From: Acetofilamentum sp.
Lineage (GTDB): Bacteria > Bacteroidota > Bacteroidia > Bacteroidales > JAADGE01
DNA: 47,743 nucleotides
Direction of reading: 5' to 3'
Assembly: GCA_020720665.1 (NCBI GenBank)
Contig: DYOF01000004.1
Span: 5,820-53,562, forward strand
The notes beneath the pieces were generated by a model. It did not search any database, was not told the origin of the DNA, and worked only from the letters and a program-made list of their open reading frames with translations. Positions 28,009-36,079 of this stretch are shown one piece after another. The first letter of the stretch is position 1, and each line of letters opens with the position of its first letter. The translations under genes and the position numbers were made by a program.

Positions 28009-28029
28009 TATTTATTACGTATTAAACAA

Positions 28030-28060
28030 TTTGCATATTTAAAAATTTAATCTATCTTTG
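28030..28060 (+). promoter_or_regulatory. consensus promoter of barrel gene
   Basis: TTTG (28030-28033), a 19-nt spacer and TATCTTTG (28053-28060): an almost ideal Bacteroidota promoter, with a start near 28066 and a 25-nt leader. It shows what an ordinary leader in this genome looks like, in contrast to the 170-nt leader elements. Confidence 0.75.
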
Positions 28061-28090
28061 AATTATGTTTAATTAAATATAATTGATATT

Positions 28091-28858
28091 ATGAAAAAAT
28101 TATTTGTATTTGCAATTGCAACTTTGTTTGCATTTAGTATGAGTGCTCAAAAATTTGGTGTAAAAGCCGGATATAACATGTCGGGTTATTTAATTAATTT
28201 CTGGTCGCCCGAAGGAGCTAAAATGGGTATGGGATTTAATGCCGGTTTAGTCGGTGAAATGCCTGTTAATGATATGATGACTTTAAGGGTTGATTTAGGT
28301 TTAAATCAAGTAGGTTCTGATTATGATTCAAGAACCGAAACCGATGCAAATTGGCCTTATAGAGCATATTATGAGTATGATTACAATTCAACGGTGAATT
28401 ATTTGAATATCGGAGTATCACCTAAATTTGCTTTCGGTCCGGCTTATGCATTTGTAGGTCCTTATTTCAACTATGCAATTTCTGCTCCGATAAAAACCAC
28501 AATTACTCCTGTTACCGGTGATGTTCAAACATGGACGGTTAATAATTATGACGGTGTTGACGAAACATTTGATTACACACAACCTTTTTCAGACGATAAC
28601 AATCCGGGCGGAGACGGTGACCTTTACACCAAAATGGATTTTGGGTTTAATTTAGGTTTAGGTGCTGATTTTTCCGGCTTTTTTGTTGAAGCAAATGTCG
28701 GTTTAGGCTTTATGAACTTTATAAACCCTGAAAGTACGAATTACATTGCACCGCACTACGCAACAAAAGACGATAAGACTGTTGCAATTACGGGCGATGC
28801 TTCGCAAAAAAATCTTTTCTTCGGATTATCAGTTGGTTACATGTTAGGTAACGATTAA
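28091..28858 (+). CDS. outer-membrane beta-barrel protein
   Basis: Barrel protein of 255 residues. Signal peptide MKKLFVFAIATLFAFSMSAQ, then KFGVKAGYNMSGY, clearly related to the opening of the protein at 27142. Middle blocks such as FGPAYAFVGPYFNYAIS also match that neighbour (GPAYIAAGPYFGYAIS), so the two are paralogues. An acidic insert (DDNNPGGDGD) near residue 180 probably forms a surface loop. Function unknown. It has its own consensus promoter and terminator. Confidence 0.87.
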   Translation: MKKLFVFAIATLFAFSMSAQKFGVKAGYNMSGYLINFWSPEGAKMGMGFNAGLVGEMPVNDMMTLRVDLGLNQVGSDYDSRTETDANWPYRAYYEYDYNSTVNYLNIGVSPKFAFGPAYAFVGPYFNYAISAPIKTTITPVTGDVQTWTVNNYDGVDETFDYTQPFSDDNNPGGDGDLYTKMDFGFNLGLGADFSGFFVEANVGLGFMNFINPESTNYIAPHYATKDDKTVAITGDASQKNLFFGLSVGYMLGND

Positions 28859-28877
28859 TAATTTGATTAATTTAAAT

Positions 28878-28909
28878 AAAAAAACCTTCTGCTGTTTGAA
28901 GGTTTTTTT
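28878..28909. terminator. bidirectional terminator
   Basis: Stem AAAAAAACCTTC / GAAGGTTTTTTT with an 8-nt loop, between the convergent barrel and Nudix genes; it can work in both directions. Confidence 0.88.
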
Positions 28910-28912
28910 ATT

Positions 28913-29542
28913 TTATAGTTTAAGGGATTTTATAATTGTTATAAATTCAGATAAAATCATAGCTGTTGCACCCCAAATTCGAATATCGTTTAACACAAAA
29001 AACGGTGCCGTAATCATTTGATTTCTTACAATTATTTCTTTTAGTATGATGTCGGCACTTAAAACTTCTTGTAAACTTATGTTGTAAACACTGTCAACTT
29101 CTGCCGAATTAATAATATATTCAGGTTTAAAATTAATTTTACCTACAATCGGTTGTACAGCAAACTGACTTACAGGAATATACATTTGCGACAATGTGCC
29201 TAATATTTTTACATTATCTTTTATAATTCCTATTTCTTCTTCGGCTTCTCTCAATGCGGTTTCAATTAAAGAAGAATCGCCGGGTTCAAATTTCCCGCCG
29301 GGAAATGCTATTTGTCCTGAATGTATGCTTCCGTTTTCAATGCGTTTAATAAATGTAATAAACGGCTTGCCCTTATACGGATTTAACACTATTAATACGG
29401 CACTTTTTTTAAGTTTACTTAATTCAGTTTCAGAAGGTAACAGTAATCGTTCTTTCGGAATCATTTTTTTATGAGCTTCAATGCCCGGCAGCTTCATTTT
29501 TAATTGTGCCGATAAATTTTCCGTTAAAACATTAAAATCCAT
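28913..29542 (-). CDS. Nudix hydrolase, CoA pyrophosphatase type
   Basis: Nudix enzyme of 209 residues, likely hydrolysing CoA or related nucleotide diphosphates. The Nudix box reads GGKFEPGDSSLIETALREAE followed by EEIGI, the form with an extra upstream PGG seen in CoA pyrophosphatases (IAFPGGKFEPGD). It is the last gene of a minus-strand run; the permease gene stops 2 nt upstream, so they are coupled. A second, different Nudix gene lies on the other side of the permease. Substrate assignment is by family only. Confidence 0.88.
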   Translation of the reverse strand: MDFNVLTENLSAQLKMKLPGIEAHKKMIPKERLLLPSETELSKLKKSAVLIVLNPYKGKPFITFIKRIENGSIHSGQIAFPGGKFEPGDSSLIETALREAEEEIGIIKDNVKILGTLSQMYIPVSQFAVQPIVGKINFKPEYIINSAEVDSVYNISLQEVLSADIILKEIIVRNQMITAPFFVLNDIRIWGATAMILSEFITIIKSLKL

Positions 29543-29544
29543 TA

Positions 29545-30786
29545 TTATTTAAAATTAATGGTTTTTACAGGGTTTATTTTTGCCGCCAAAATTGCCGGAA
29601 GTATTAAAAACAAAGCACTTATAATAAATACACCGGCATTTAATAAAACAATATTCAAAACATTAAATTCTACCGGAACACTATCAACGTAATATAGTTT
29701 CGAATCTAAAGGTATAAGTTTATAAAACTTTTGAATCATCAGAATAATAAGCCCAAATAAATTGCCGTAAAACATACCTTTTAATATTAAAATTGAGCCG
29801 TTATAAATAAATATTCGAATAACTGAATAATTATTTGCGCCTAATGCTTTTAAAATTCCGATCATATTTGTGCGTTCTAAAATAATAGTCAGCATTGCAG
29901 CAATCATGCTTAACACGGCAACAAATATCATTAATAAAAGAATGACCTGAACATTCATATCAGAGAGTTTTAGCCATTGAACAAAAAACGAGTTATCTTT
30001 CATGAAATTACTGACCTGCAACATTGAACCGTCTTCAGCAATAATACCCGAAACAATTCCTTCAACCAATTGTGTCATGTTATTCAAATCATCAAAATTA
30101 TCAATAAAAACTTCAAAGCCGCTGACTTGATTTTCATCCCAATCGTTAATTTTTTGAATGTGTCTGATATCACAAAATACACCGGCTTTATCATATTCTT
30201 CCATACCCGTATCGTAAATTCCGGAAATAATAAAATCGCGAGCTTTTGGCGGATTTTGAATGAAATAAATAAATACTTTATCGCCGGTTTTATAATTTAG
30301 TATATCGGCAGTTTTTTGGGAAATTAAAAGGTCTTTGGTTTTAGATTCAGACAATACGTCAGGTATTTTTCCTTCAGTCAAATGTGTTTTTAAAAATGAC
30401 CAATCGTAATCTTTTCCTGCACCTTTCAGAACAACACCGTGAACTTCGGTTTCAGCTTTTACAATTCCCAACTTCGTTGCAAATCTTTGAATATGAGAAA
30501 TTCCGCTTTCTTTTTCTAAACTCGGATAAAATACCTGATTTGCGGAAACCGGTTCGGATTCAAATGTGTTGTTAATATCTCTGTTTTTAATTGTTATATG
30601 TGATTGAAAACCGATTAATTTCTTATAAATTTCATGTTTGAACCCGCCGACAACCGAAACCGTAATAATCATTACAGCCATACCGAGTGCAACGACACTA
30701 ACCGCAATTTTTAAAACCGATTCAGATAATTTTTTTTTCTTATTATTGAATGTTATTCGTTTGGCTATGTATGCAGAGAAATTCAA
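29545..30786 (-). CDS. LolC/LolE-like ABC permease (FtsX family)
   Basis: Inner-membrane permease of 413 residues. One helix near the N-terminus (about 25-47) is followed by a large periplasmic domain (about 50-265) and three helices in the last 150 residues, the MacB/FtsX layout of LolC/E. Known relatives release lipoproteins from the inner membrane with a LolD ATPase, which is not encoded nearby. The start is TTG at 30784-30786: no ATG precedes residue 36, and NFSAYIAKRITF aligns with family N-termini such as MN-hydrophobic-IA(K/R)R. It lies 11 nt after the Nudix stop. Confidence 0.87.
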   Translation of the reverse strand: MNFSAYIAKRITFNNKKKKLSESVLKIAVSVVALGMAVMIITVSVVGGFKHEIYKKLIGFQSHITIKNRDINNTFESEPVSANQVFYPSLEKESGISHIQRFATKLGIVKAETEVHGVVLKGAGKDYDWSFLKTHLTEGKIPDVLSESKTKDLLISQKTADILNYKTGDKVFIYFIQNPPKARDFIISGIYDTGMEEYDKAGVFCDIRHIQKINDWDENQVSGFEVFIDNFDDLNNMTQLVEGIVSGIIAEDGSMLQVSNFMKDNSFFVQWLKLSDMNVQVILLLMIFVAVLSMIAAMLTIILERTNMIGILKALGANNYSVIRIFIYNGSILILKGMFYGNLFGLIILMIQKFYKLIPLDSKLYYVDSVPVEFNVLNIVLLNAGVFIISALFLILPAILAAKINPVKTINFK

Positions 30787-30797
30787 ATTCTTTAATT

Positions 30798-31418
30798 TTA
30801 GATAAAAAAATATGTTTTTAAGCTGTCATAAGTAAGTTCTTGATATTCTGAAAGTATTTGATTATTACACCATTCAGCTTTGCTTATACCTTCATTTGTT
30901 TGAGGTTTCAAAACTTCATTACCGTTATATTTCATTAAATACCAAAATGTTTTTTTTAGAACACGCTGTTCTTCAATCAAATAAATATGGTAAGACGGGT
31001 TAAGTTCTTCAACAATTTTAACTTCAGATATTCCGCACTCTTCAATAACTTCTCTTATTGCAGCTTGCTCCGGCAATTCTCCCTGTTCTATTTTTCCTTT
31101 AGGAAGATCCGGTTTTCCAAAACGATGAATTATTAATACATTATTATTCCGGTTTATAACTTTTCCGCCGGCTGCTTCAATGAATTTAAAATGTGATTTA
31201 AAGTCATACCATAATTTATTAAAATCAGGATGCTCAAAACTAATTTCTTCAATCCCGTCTTTATCAAAAAACATATCTAAAATAGTTTTCATCCTGTCGT
31301 TGCACTTATGTAAAAACGGTTCGTCAATTTCAAGTGCATCAACTTTCATTTCAAATTCCGGAGTCTTCTCCCAAAGAATTATCCTTCGATTATTAAAATA
31401 AATTACAGATGATTTCAT
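30798..31418 (-). CDS. Nudix hydrolase with N-terminal extension
   Basis: Nudix protein of 206 residues. The Nudix box GKIEQGELPEQAAIREVIEE followed by CGI begins near residue 105. About 70 residues before the domain are conserved-looking but unrecognised. The substrate is unknown. It sits 3 nt after the tex stop and 11 nt before the permease, so tex, this gene, the permease and the second Nudix gene probably form one operon. Confidence 0.87.
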   Translation of the reverse strand: MKSSVIYFNNRRIILWEKTPEFEMKVDALEIDEPFLHKCNDRMKTILDMFFDKDGIEEISFEHPDFNKLWYDFKSHFKFIEAAGGKVINRNNNVLIIHRFGKPDLPKGKIEQGELPEQAAIREVIEECGISEVKIVEELNPSYHIYLIEEQRVLKKTFWYLMKYNGNEVLKPQTNEGISKAEWCNNQILSEYQELTYDSLKTYFFI

Positions 31419-31421
31419 AGT

Positions 31422-33554
31422 TTACTCTGCTTCTTTCATACTTAAGCCGATACGTTTTCTGATTGAATCAATACTAATAACTTTTACTTTAACTTGCTGA
31501 TGGAGTTTAACAACATCCGACGGGTTACTGACATACGCATTTTTTAAATGAGAAATATGAACTAATCCGTCTTGTTTTACACCCACATCAACAAAAACTC
31601 CGAAATTTGTAATATTTGTAATGATGCCGGGTAAAATCATTCCTATTTTCAAATCATCAACTGTAAAAACTTCATTTGAAAATTCAAAAACTTTTGCTTG
31701 CTCACGCGGATCTCTTCCGGGTTTTTCAAGCTCTTTCATAATGTCGGTAAGTGTCGGTAAACCGACTGAATCATTGACATATTTTTTGAGTTCAATTTTT
31801 TGCCGAAGCTCTGCTGATTGAATTAAATCATTTACTTCAACAGAAAGATCTTTAGCCATTTTTTGAACGATAGGATAAGCTTCCGGGTGAACCGCTGTAT
31901 TATCCAAAGGGTTTTCTGCATTTCGAATTCGTAAAAACCCTGCTGCTTGCTCAAATGCTTTATCGCCCAGGCGTTTAACTTTTTTTAATTGGGCTCTTGA
32001 TTTAAACGCTCCGTTTTCAGTTCTGTAATCAACAATGTTTTGAGCAAGTTGCTCACCCAGCCCGGAAACGTAGGTTAATAAATATTTTCCGGCAGTATTC
32101 AAATCCACTCCTACGGCATTAACACAACTTTCTACTACACGGTCTAAGGAATTTTGCAACTCTTTTTGATCGACATCATGTTGGTATTGCCCTACTCCGA
32201 TTGATTTGGGGTCAATTTTAACTAATTCGGATAAGGGGTCGGCTAATCTTCTCCCGATAGAAACAGCTCCTCTTACGGTTACATCATAATTCGGAAATTC
32301 TTCACGAGCAATTTTGGAAGCCGAGTAAACGGATGCCCCGTCTTCACTTACGACAAAAACTTTTAAATCTCTGTCAAAGCGAACTTTTTGTCTGACAAAG
32401 TCTTCGGTTTCTCTGCTTGCAGTTCCGTTTCCTATTGCAATGGCATCAATTTTATAAGCATTTACTAAAGATGCTAATTTTTTACCTGATTGAACGGTTT
32501 CTTTTTGAGGCGGATGCGGATAAATTGTTTCATTATGCAATAAATTACCGTGTTCATCGATACAAACAATTTTACATCCGGTTCTGTATGCAGGGTCAAT
32601 TGCTAAAATTCTTTTTTCACCGAGGGGCGCTGCTAATAATAATTGTCGTAAATTATCGGCAAACACATTTATTGCCTCAATATCAGCTTTTTCTTTTGCT
32701 GCTTTTGTAAATTCATTTTCTATCGAAGGTAATAAAAGTCTTTTATATGCCTCTTCAATAGCCATTTCAACCTGATCGACAGATTCGGTTTCGCCCCTTA
32801 GAAAAATACCGGCTAATTTTTCAAGCACCTTATCTTCATCCGGATGAATTTTTACTCTTAAAAATCCTTCATTTACACCTCTGAAAACAGCCAATAATCG
32901 ATGTGAAGGAATTTTATTTAAAGGTTCTTCAAATTCAAAATAATCTTTATACTTACCGGCCTGTTCTTTTTTAGCTTTTATAACAGATGCTTGCACTACT
33001 GCAGAATATTTGAATTCACGGCGTACAGCATCTCTTGCTTTTTGGCTTTCATTTATTTCTTCGGCAATAATATCTCTTGCTCCCTGCAAAGCATCTTCAA
33101 TTGTTTCAAGCTCATCGGTCAAATATTTTAGAGCTTCTGATTCAATATCATTAAGATTTTGAAGAAATATAATTTTTGCTAATGGTTCTAAACCTTTTTC
33201 TTTTGCAATACCGGCTTTTGTTTTTTTCTTTTGTTTATACGGCAGGTATAAATCTTCAAGTACGGTAATATCATAAGTCGCTTCAATTTTCTTTTTAAGA
33301 TCATCAGATAATTTACCTTGCTGTTCAATTGAGTTTAAAATACTTTCTCTCCTTTTTTCAAGTTCATCTAATTTTGAAGCACTGTTTTTTATATCGGCAA
33401 TTTGAACTTCGTCCAATGTACCGGTCATTTCTTTACGATATCTGCTGATAAAAGGTATTGTTGCTCCTTCAGATAAAAGGATTAAAGTATTTTCGACCTG
33501 ACGTTGTGTCAAATTTAATTCGACTGAAATTATCTTAATATGTTCACTCTTCAT
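31422..33554 (-). CDS. tex: Tex-family RNA-binding protein (S1 domain)
   Basis: Tex-type protein of 710 residues, related to eukaryotic Spt6 and implicated in transcription or RNA surveillance. Order: helical N-terminal region (about 1-300), YqgF-like RNase H fold (near 315-450, beginning KRILAIDPAYRTGCK), helix-hairpin-helix region (about 490-560; VNLNTA-type motif seen as VDLNTAGKYLLTYVSGLG) and a C-terminal S1 domain (about 635-706; LKIGMILPGIITNITNFGVF). Length and order are standard. It heads a four-gene minus-strand operon. Confidence 0.95.
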   Translation of the reverse strand: MKSEHIKIISVELNLTQRQVENTLILLSEGATIPFISRYRKEMTGTLDEVQIADIKNSASKLDELEKRRESILNSIEQQGKLSDDLKKKIEATYDITVLEDLYLPYKQKKKTKAGIAKEKGLEPLAKIIFLQNLNDIESEALKYLTDELETIEDALQGARDIIAEEINESQKARDAVRREFKYSAVVQASVIKAKKEQAGKYKDYFEFEEPLNKIPSHRLLAVFRGVNEGFLRVKIHPDEDKVLEKLAGIFLRGETESVDQVEMAIEEAYKRLLLPSIENEFTKAAKEKADIEAINVFADNLRQLLLAAPLGEKRILAIDPAYRTGCKIVCIDEHGNLLHNETIYPHPPQKETVQSGKKLASLVNAYKIDAIAIGNGTASRETEDFVRQKVRFDRDLKVFVVSEDGASVYSASKIAREEFPNYDVTVRGAVSIGRRLADPLSELVKIDPKSIGVGQYQHDVDQKELQNSLDRVVESCVNAVGVDLNTAGKYLLTYVSGLGEQLAQNIVDYRTENGAFKSRAQLKKVKRLGDKAFEQAAGFLRIRNAENPLDNTAVHPEAYPIVQKMAKDLSVEVNDLIQSAELRQKIELKKYVNDSVGLPTLTDIMKELEKPGRDPREQAKVFEFSNEVFTVDDLKIGMILPGIITNITNFGVFVDVGVKQDGLVHISHLKNAYVSNPSDVVKLHQQVKVKVISIDSIRKRIGLSMKEAE

Positions 33555-33586
33555 TGTTGTTCATTTAATCAAGGCAAAATTATAAA

Positions 33587-33618
33587 AAAACCCGAGACAA
33601 TATGAGGACTCGGGTTTT
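33587..33618 (-). terminator. intrinsic terminator
   Basis: Perfect stem AAAACCCGAG / CTCGGGTTTT with a 12-nt loop, after the outer-membrane protein gene that ends at 33640 and before tex. Confidence 0.85.
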
Positions 33619-33639
33619 AATAATATTATTTTTATCGAT

Positions 33640-34506
33640 TTAGAAGTGAATCATCATATAAATATTTCCGCCTAAATTATCAGTACCCAAGTCAAATCCT
33701 TCTGATCCGGCAATAGGATGAGTATGAGTGTCTCTTGCATGGGTTGTAAAATCCCAAAATTCATTAGTTACAGAACCTTCTCCTACTGAATTATACATGA
33801 AACCCCAACCGAATTCACCGCCGAAAGAAATATTCGGGAATACAAAATATTCTACACCTACAAACCCGCGTAAACCGGCTCCGAAACCGCCTGCATATTT
33901 TGCTTCGGTTGTTCTGGCTGATGTTGTTGTTGAAATTCCGTTTTCAAAATCAATTGTTGTTGTCGGTATAGAATCGGTTGTACTCATTGCATTACCGTAT
34001 GTATATACAATATTTGTATTACCGCCGAACATTAAATTAACTTCTGCTCCGTAGAATGCTTGCAATCGTCCTTTGCCTCTTCTTAATTCATAACCTATAC
34101 CTAAATTAACTTCTCCGCCTGAAACAACTCTGGTGTCTGTTATCAATGCTTCGGGATCAGTACTGCCGTCGTCTGCAACAAAATTATTTAAAGTTTCGGA
34201 ATTCATATTGATATCAAAACGAGCTCTTACAGCAGCATTATCAGCTAAGAAATATTTTCCGTATATGCTGCTTCCGCTGACAAAATTAAAAGCCATAGGA
34301 TCATTAAATGTATAACCGTTATTGATTTTCATTAAATTACCGGCTAAATTAAATAACGGACCGGCATCTATACCGACAGCAAAATCACCGGCTTGCGGCA
34401 AAATTGATACTCCATGTTTGTTTACAGCATTATTTGTTGTTTCCTCTTGAGAGAACAAATTTGTAGTAAAAAATACAACTGTTAAAATTGTTAATAATTT
34501 TTTCAT
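33640..34506 (-). CDS. outer-membrane beta-barrel protein, unknown
   Basis: Predicted barrel of 288 residues. Signal peptide MKKLLTILTVVFFTTNLFSQ, glycine- and aromatic-rich strands (FGAGLRGFVGVEYFVFP, FGGEFGWGFMYN) and a terminal Phe (IYMMIHF). A histidine-containing loop (HARDTHTHP) near residue 260 could bind metal, but this is only noted. It does not share the KFG-K-GFNMSG opening of the three barrels at 26-28 kb. A copy of the leader element abuts its start codon. Confidence 0.82.
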   Translation of the reverse strand: MKKLLTILTVVFFTTNLFSQEETTNNAVNKHGVSILPQAGDFAVGIDAGPLFNLAGNLMKINNGYTFNDPMAFNFVSGSSIYGKYFLADNAAVRARFDINMNSETLNNFVADDGSTDPEALITDTRVVSGGEVNLGIGYELRRGKGRLQAFYGAEVNLMFGGNTNIVYTYGNAMSTTDSIPTTTIDFENGISTTTSARTTEAKYAGGFGAGLRGFVGVEYFVFPNISFGGEFGWGFMYNSVGEGSVTNEFWDFTTHARDTHTHPIAGSEGFDLGTDNLGGNIYMMIHF

Positions 34507-34674
34507 GTGTCTAAAAATTTGTAAGTAAATTATTTGTAAATTGGATGATTATCCTTATGCAATATGTTTTTTCCCTGCTCACAAGAACATCTAAAAACTC
34601 TGTGTATGTTAGGCAAATTGATTTGTTTTGTCATATTTATTGATGTAAAAAATCGTTTTACCCGGGTGTTTCAT
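34507..34674 (-). repeat. ATGAAA-bounded leader element, copy 2
   Basis: 168-nt copy on the minus strand, from ATGAAACACCCGGGTAAAAC to TTTTTAGACAC, directly joined to the ATGAAA start of the outer-membrane protein gene. It carries a 21-codon ORF (34609-34674) beginning MKHPGKTIFYINKYD. The 5' 31 nt match the copies at 46 kb exactly; the middle differs. TAAATTCG (34702-34709) upstream on the same strand is a likely -7 box, about 28 nt before the element's ATG, a normal leader length for this genome. Confidence 0.88.
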
Positions 34675-34744
34675 TACATTAAATTTAAAAAAATTAGCAT
34701 ACGAATTTACTGATTATTTTTTAAAAACAGCACTTTGTCGAATA

Positions 34745-34774
34745 AAAAACGAGCAAAATTAAATGCTCGTTTTT
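34745..34774 (-). terminator. intrinsic terminator
   Basis: Perfect stem AAAAACGAGCA / TGCTCGTTTTT with an 8-nt loop, 23 nt after the stop of the lipoprotein gene at 34797-35915; a T-run follows on the minus strand. Confidence 0.88.
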
Positions 34775-34796
34775 AGAAATTTATAAGAATTATTAA

Positions 34797-35915
34797 TTAC
34801 AAAGAAGCGTCATCATCTTTAAATTGTATGCTTAAGTTTGAAATCTCAACCGGATTATAGGGAGAAAGTGTTTCCATTGATGATTGAATTTCATCATAAG
34901 AAGATCCGGGTGAAGTTCCTGCTTGTAGGAATTCTCCGTTTGCAAAATATCCGGGAGCTAAAGTATGAGCTAAATAAACATCAATATCTGTTTGTGAATA
35001 TCCGAGTGCGGTGAGTTCTGTTTCAAAAACATTGTGTATCGAATGCGTTTCCAACAAAACTGTTCTGCTTGTTTCATCAAGATAACTCGGCGGAAGCCCC
35101 ACTTCTGCAATTCCAATGTTTGCAACATCATTACCGGCTGCAACAAATGCCCAGTTAAAACCTTCTTTTGTGTCGTCAAAAAAGTATGCTTTAGGGTGAT
35201 TTGAATTTCCGTAAACATCAACGACATTACCTTTTTTCCCTGCAAACATTTTTAAAGTTTCCATAGCAAATCTGTTATAGGCTTGAATTGAATCGGGAAG
35301 TTTTAAACCGGAAATATAAACAATCATTTGAGCCTCATAGTCTGTTTCTGCTTCACTGTAATCAACTCTGTACATGGTGTTTTCGTCTGTCCATTGCTCG
35401 CTTTGCGACCACTCATTAACGGTTGTTCTGTCAATATTATACGGATTTAATATTGCAATACCTTTTACGGGGCTGTTATTCCAAAATACTTGTAATGCAG
35501 TGCCTCCGTCTTCATCCTTCATTGTGAGCTGATATTCCCAAATTTGACCTTCAAAACTTGAATTCTCAATAATAACAACTGATTTAGTTCTTCCGTCTTC
35601 ATCACTTTCAAAAGAGAAACTCATTGCTTGGTCTAAATCGTATCTTCTTATTGCTCTCATAATGCCTTGAACAATATCGGCAGCACCTTCCCCCACAGCT
35701 ATAAAGGTTGTTAAATGTCCGTAAATATCATTTCCGTCAAGAACATCGTCTTTACTCGCTTTATCGGAGGCATTGCTTAATGAATTGGGTATATCGACCT
35801 TAAAATTATCAGGTACAATATCTGCATTAATTAAATTTGCATTTTTATCACAACTTGTAAACAAAAGTGAAATTGCAAAAATTACTGTAAGAATTAAACT
35901 AATCTTTTTCATCAT
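34797..35915 (-). CDS. lipoprotein of unknown function, probably in the ECF regulon
   Basis: Not recognised. The 372-residue protein begins MMKKISLILT; the signal peptide ends with lipobox FTSC followed by DKN. The mature protein is acidic, with no membrane segments or known catalytic motif. It contains a region rich in Trp, Tyr and Asp (EWSQSEQWTDENTMYRVDYS). It lies downstream of the TonB-receptor operon. Its leader holds a sequence that matches the one before fecR, so it is likely switched on by the same ECF sigma factor. A surface-exposed partner of the receptor system is a reasonable inference. Confidence 0.75.
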   Translation of the reverse strand: MMKKISLILTVIFAISLLFTSCDKNANLINADIVPDNFKVDIPNSLSNASDKASKDDVLDGNDIYGHLTTFIAVGEGAADIVQGIMRAIRRYDLDQAMSFSFESDEDGRTKSVVIIENSSFEGQIWEYQLTMKDEDGGTALQVFWNNSPVKGIAILNPYNIDRTTVNEWSQSEQWTDENTMYRVDYSEAETDYEAQMIVYISGLKLPDSIQAYNRFAMETLKMFAGKKGNVVDVYGNSNHPKAYFFDDTKEGFNWAFVAAGNDVANIGIAEVGLPPSYLDETSRTVLLETHSIHNVFETELTALGYSQTDIDVYLAHTLAPGYFANGEFLQAGTSPGSSYDEIQSSMETLSPYNPVEISNLSIQFKDDDASL

Positions 35916-35975
35916 TTTTAAATTTAAGTTAATATTATTTTAGAAATACTTTTAAAGTTTCGTATTTAATACTAT

Positions 35976-36002
35976 TACACAAATATGAAGTTTTACCCTG
36001 AA
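35976..36002 (-). promoter_or_regulatory. predicted ECF sigma promoter, copy 1
   Basis: On the minus strand TTCAGGGTAAAAC, then nine other bases, then GTGTA. The same 13-nt block, spacing and 5-nt block occur before fecR (40807-40833). It lies about 60 nt before the lipoprotein start codon. The match suggests recognition by the sigma factor encoded at 40849-41403. Confidence 0.6.
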
Positions 36003-36079
36003 AAAAATTTGAAAAAATTACGGTGTTTTTATAATTCGATGATATGGTGTTGATGTTGAAGATGATACACTTTAATGTA

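Noticed and set aside
34970-35245. Minus-strand open frame inside the lipoprotein gene
   Set aside because: Frame-shifted shadow; the main frame has an intact signal peptide, lipobox and full length.
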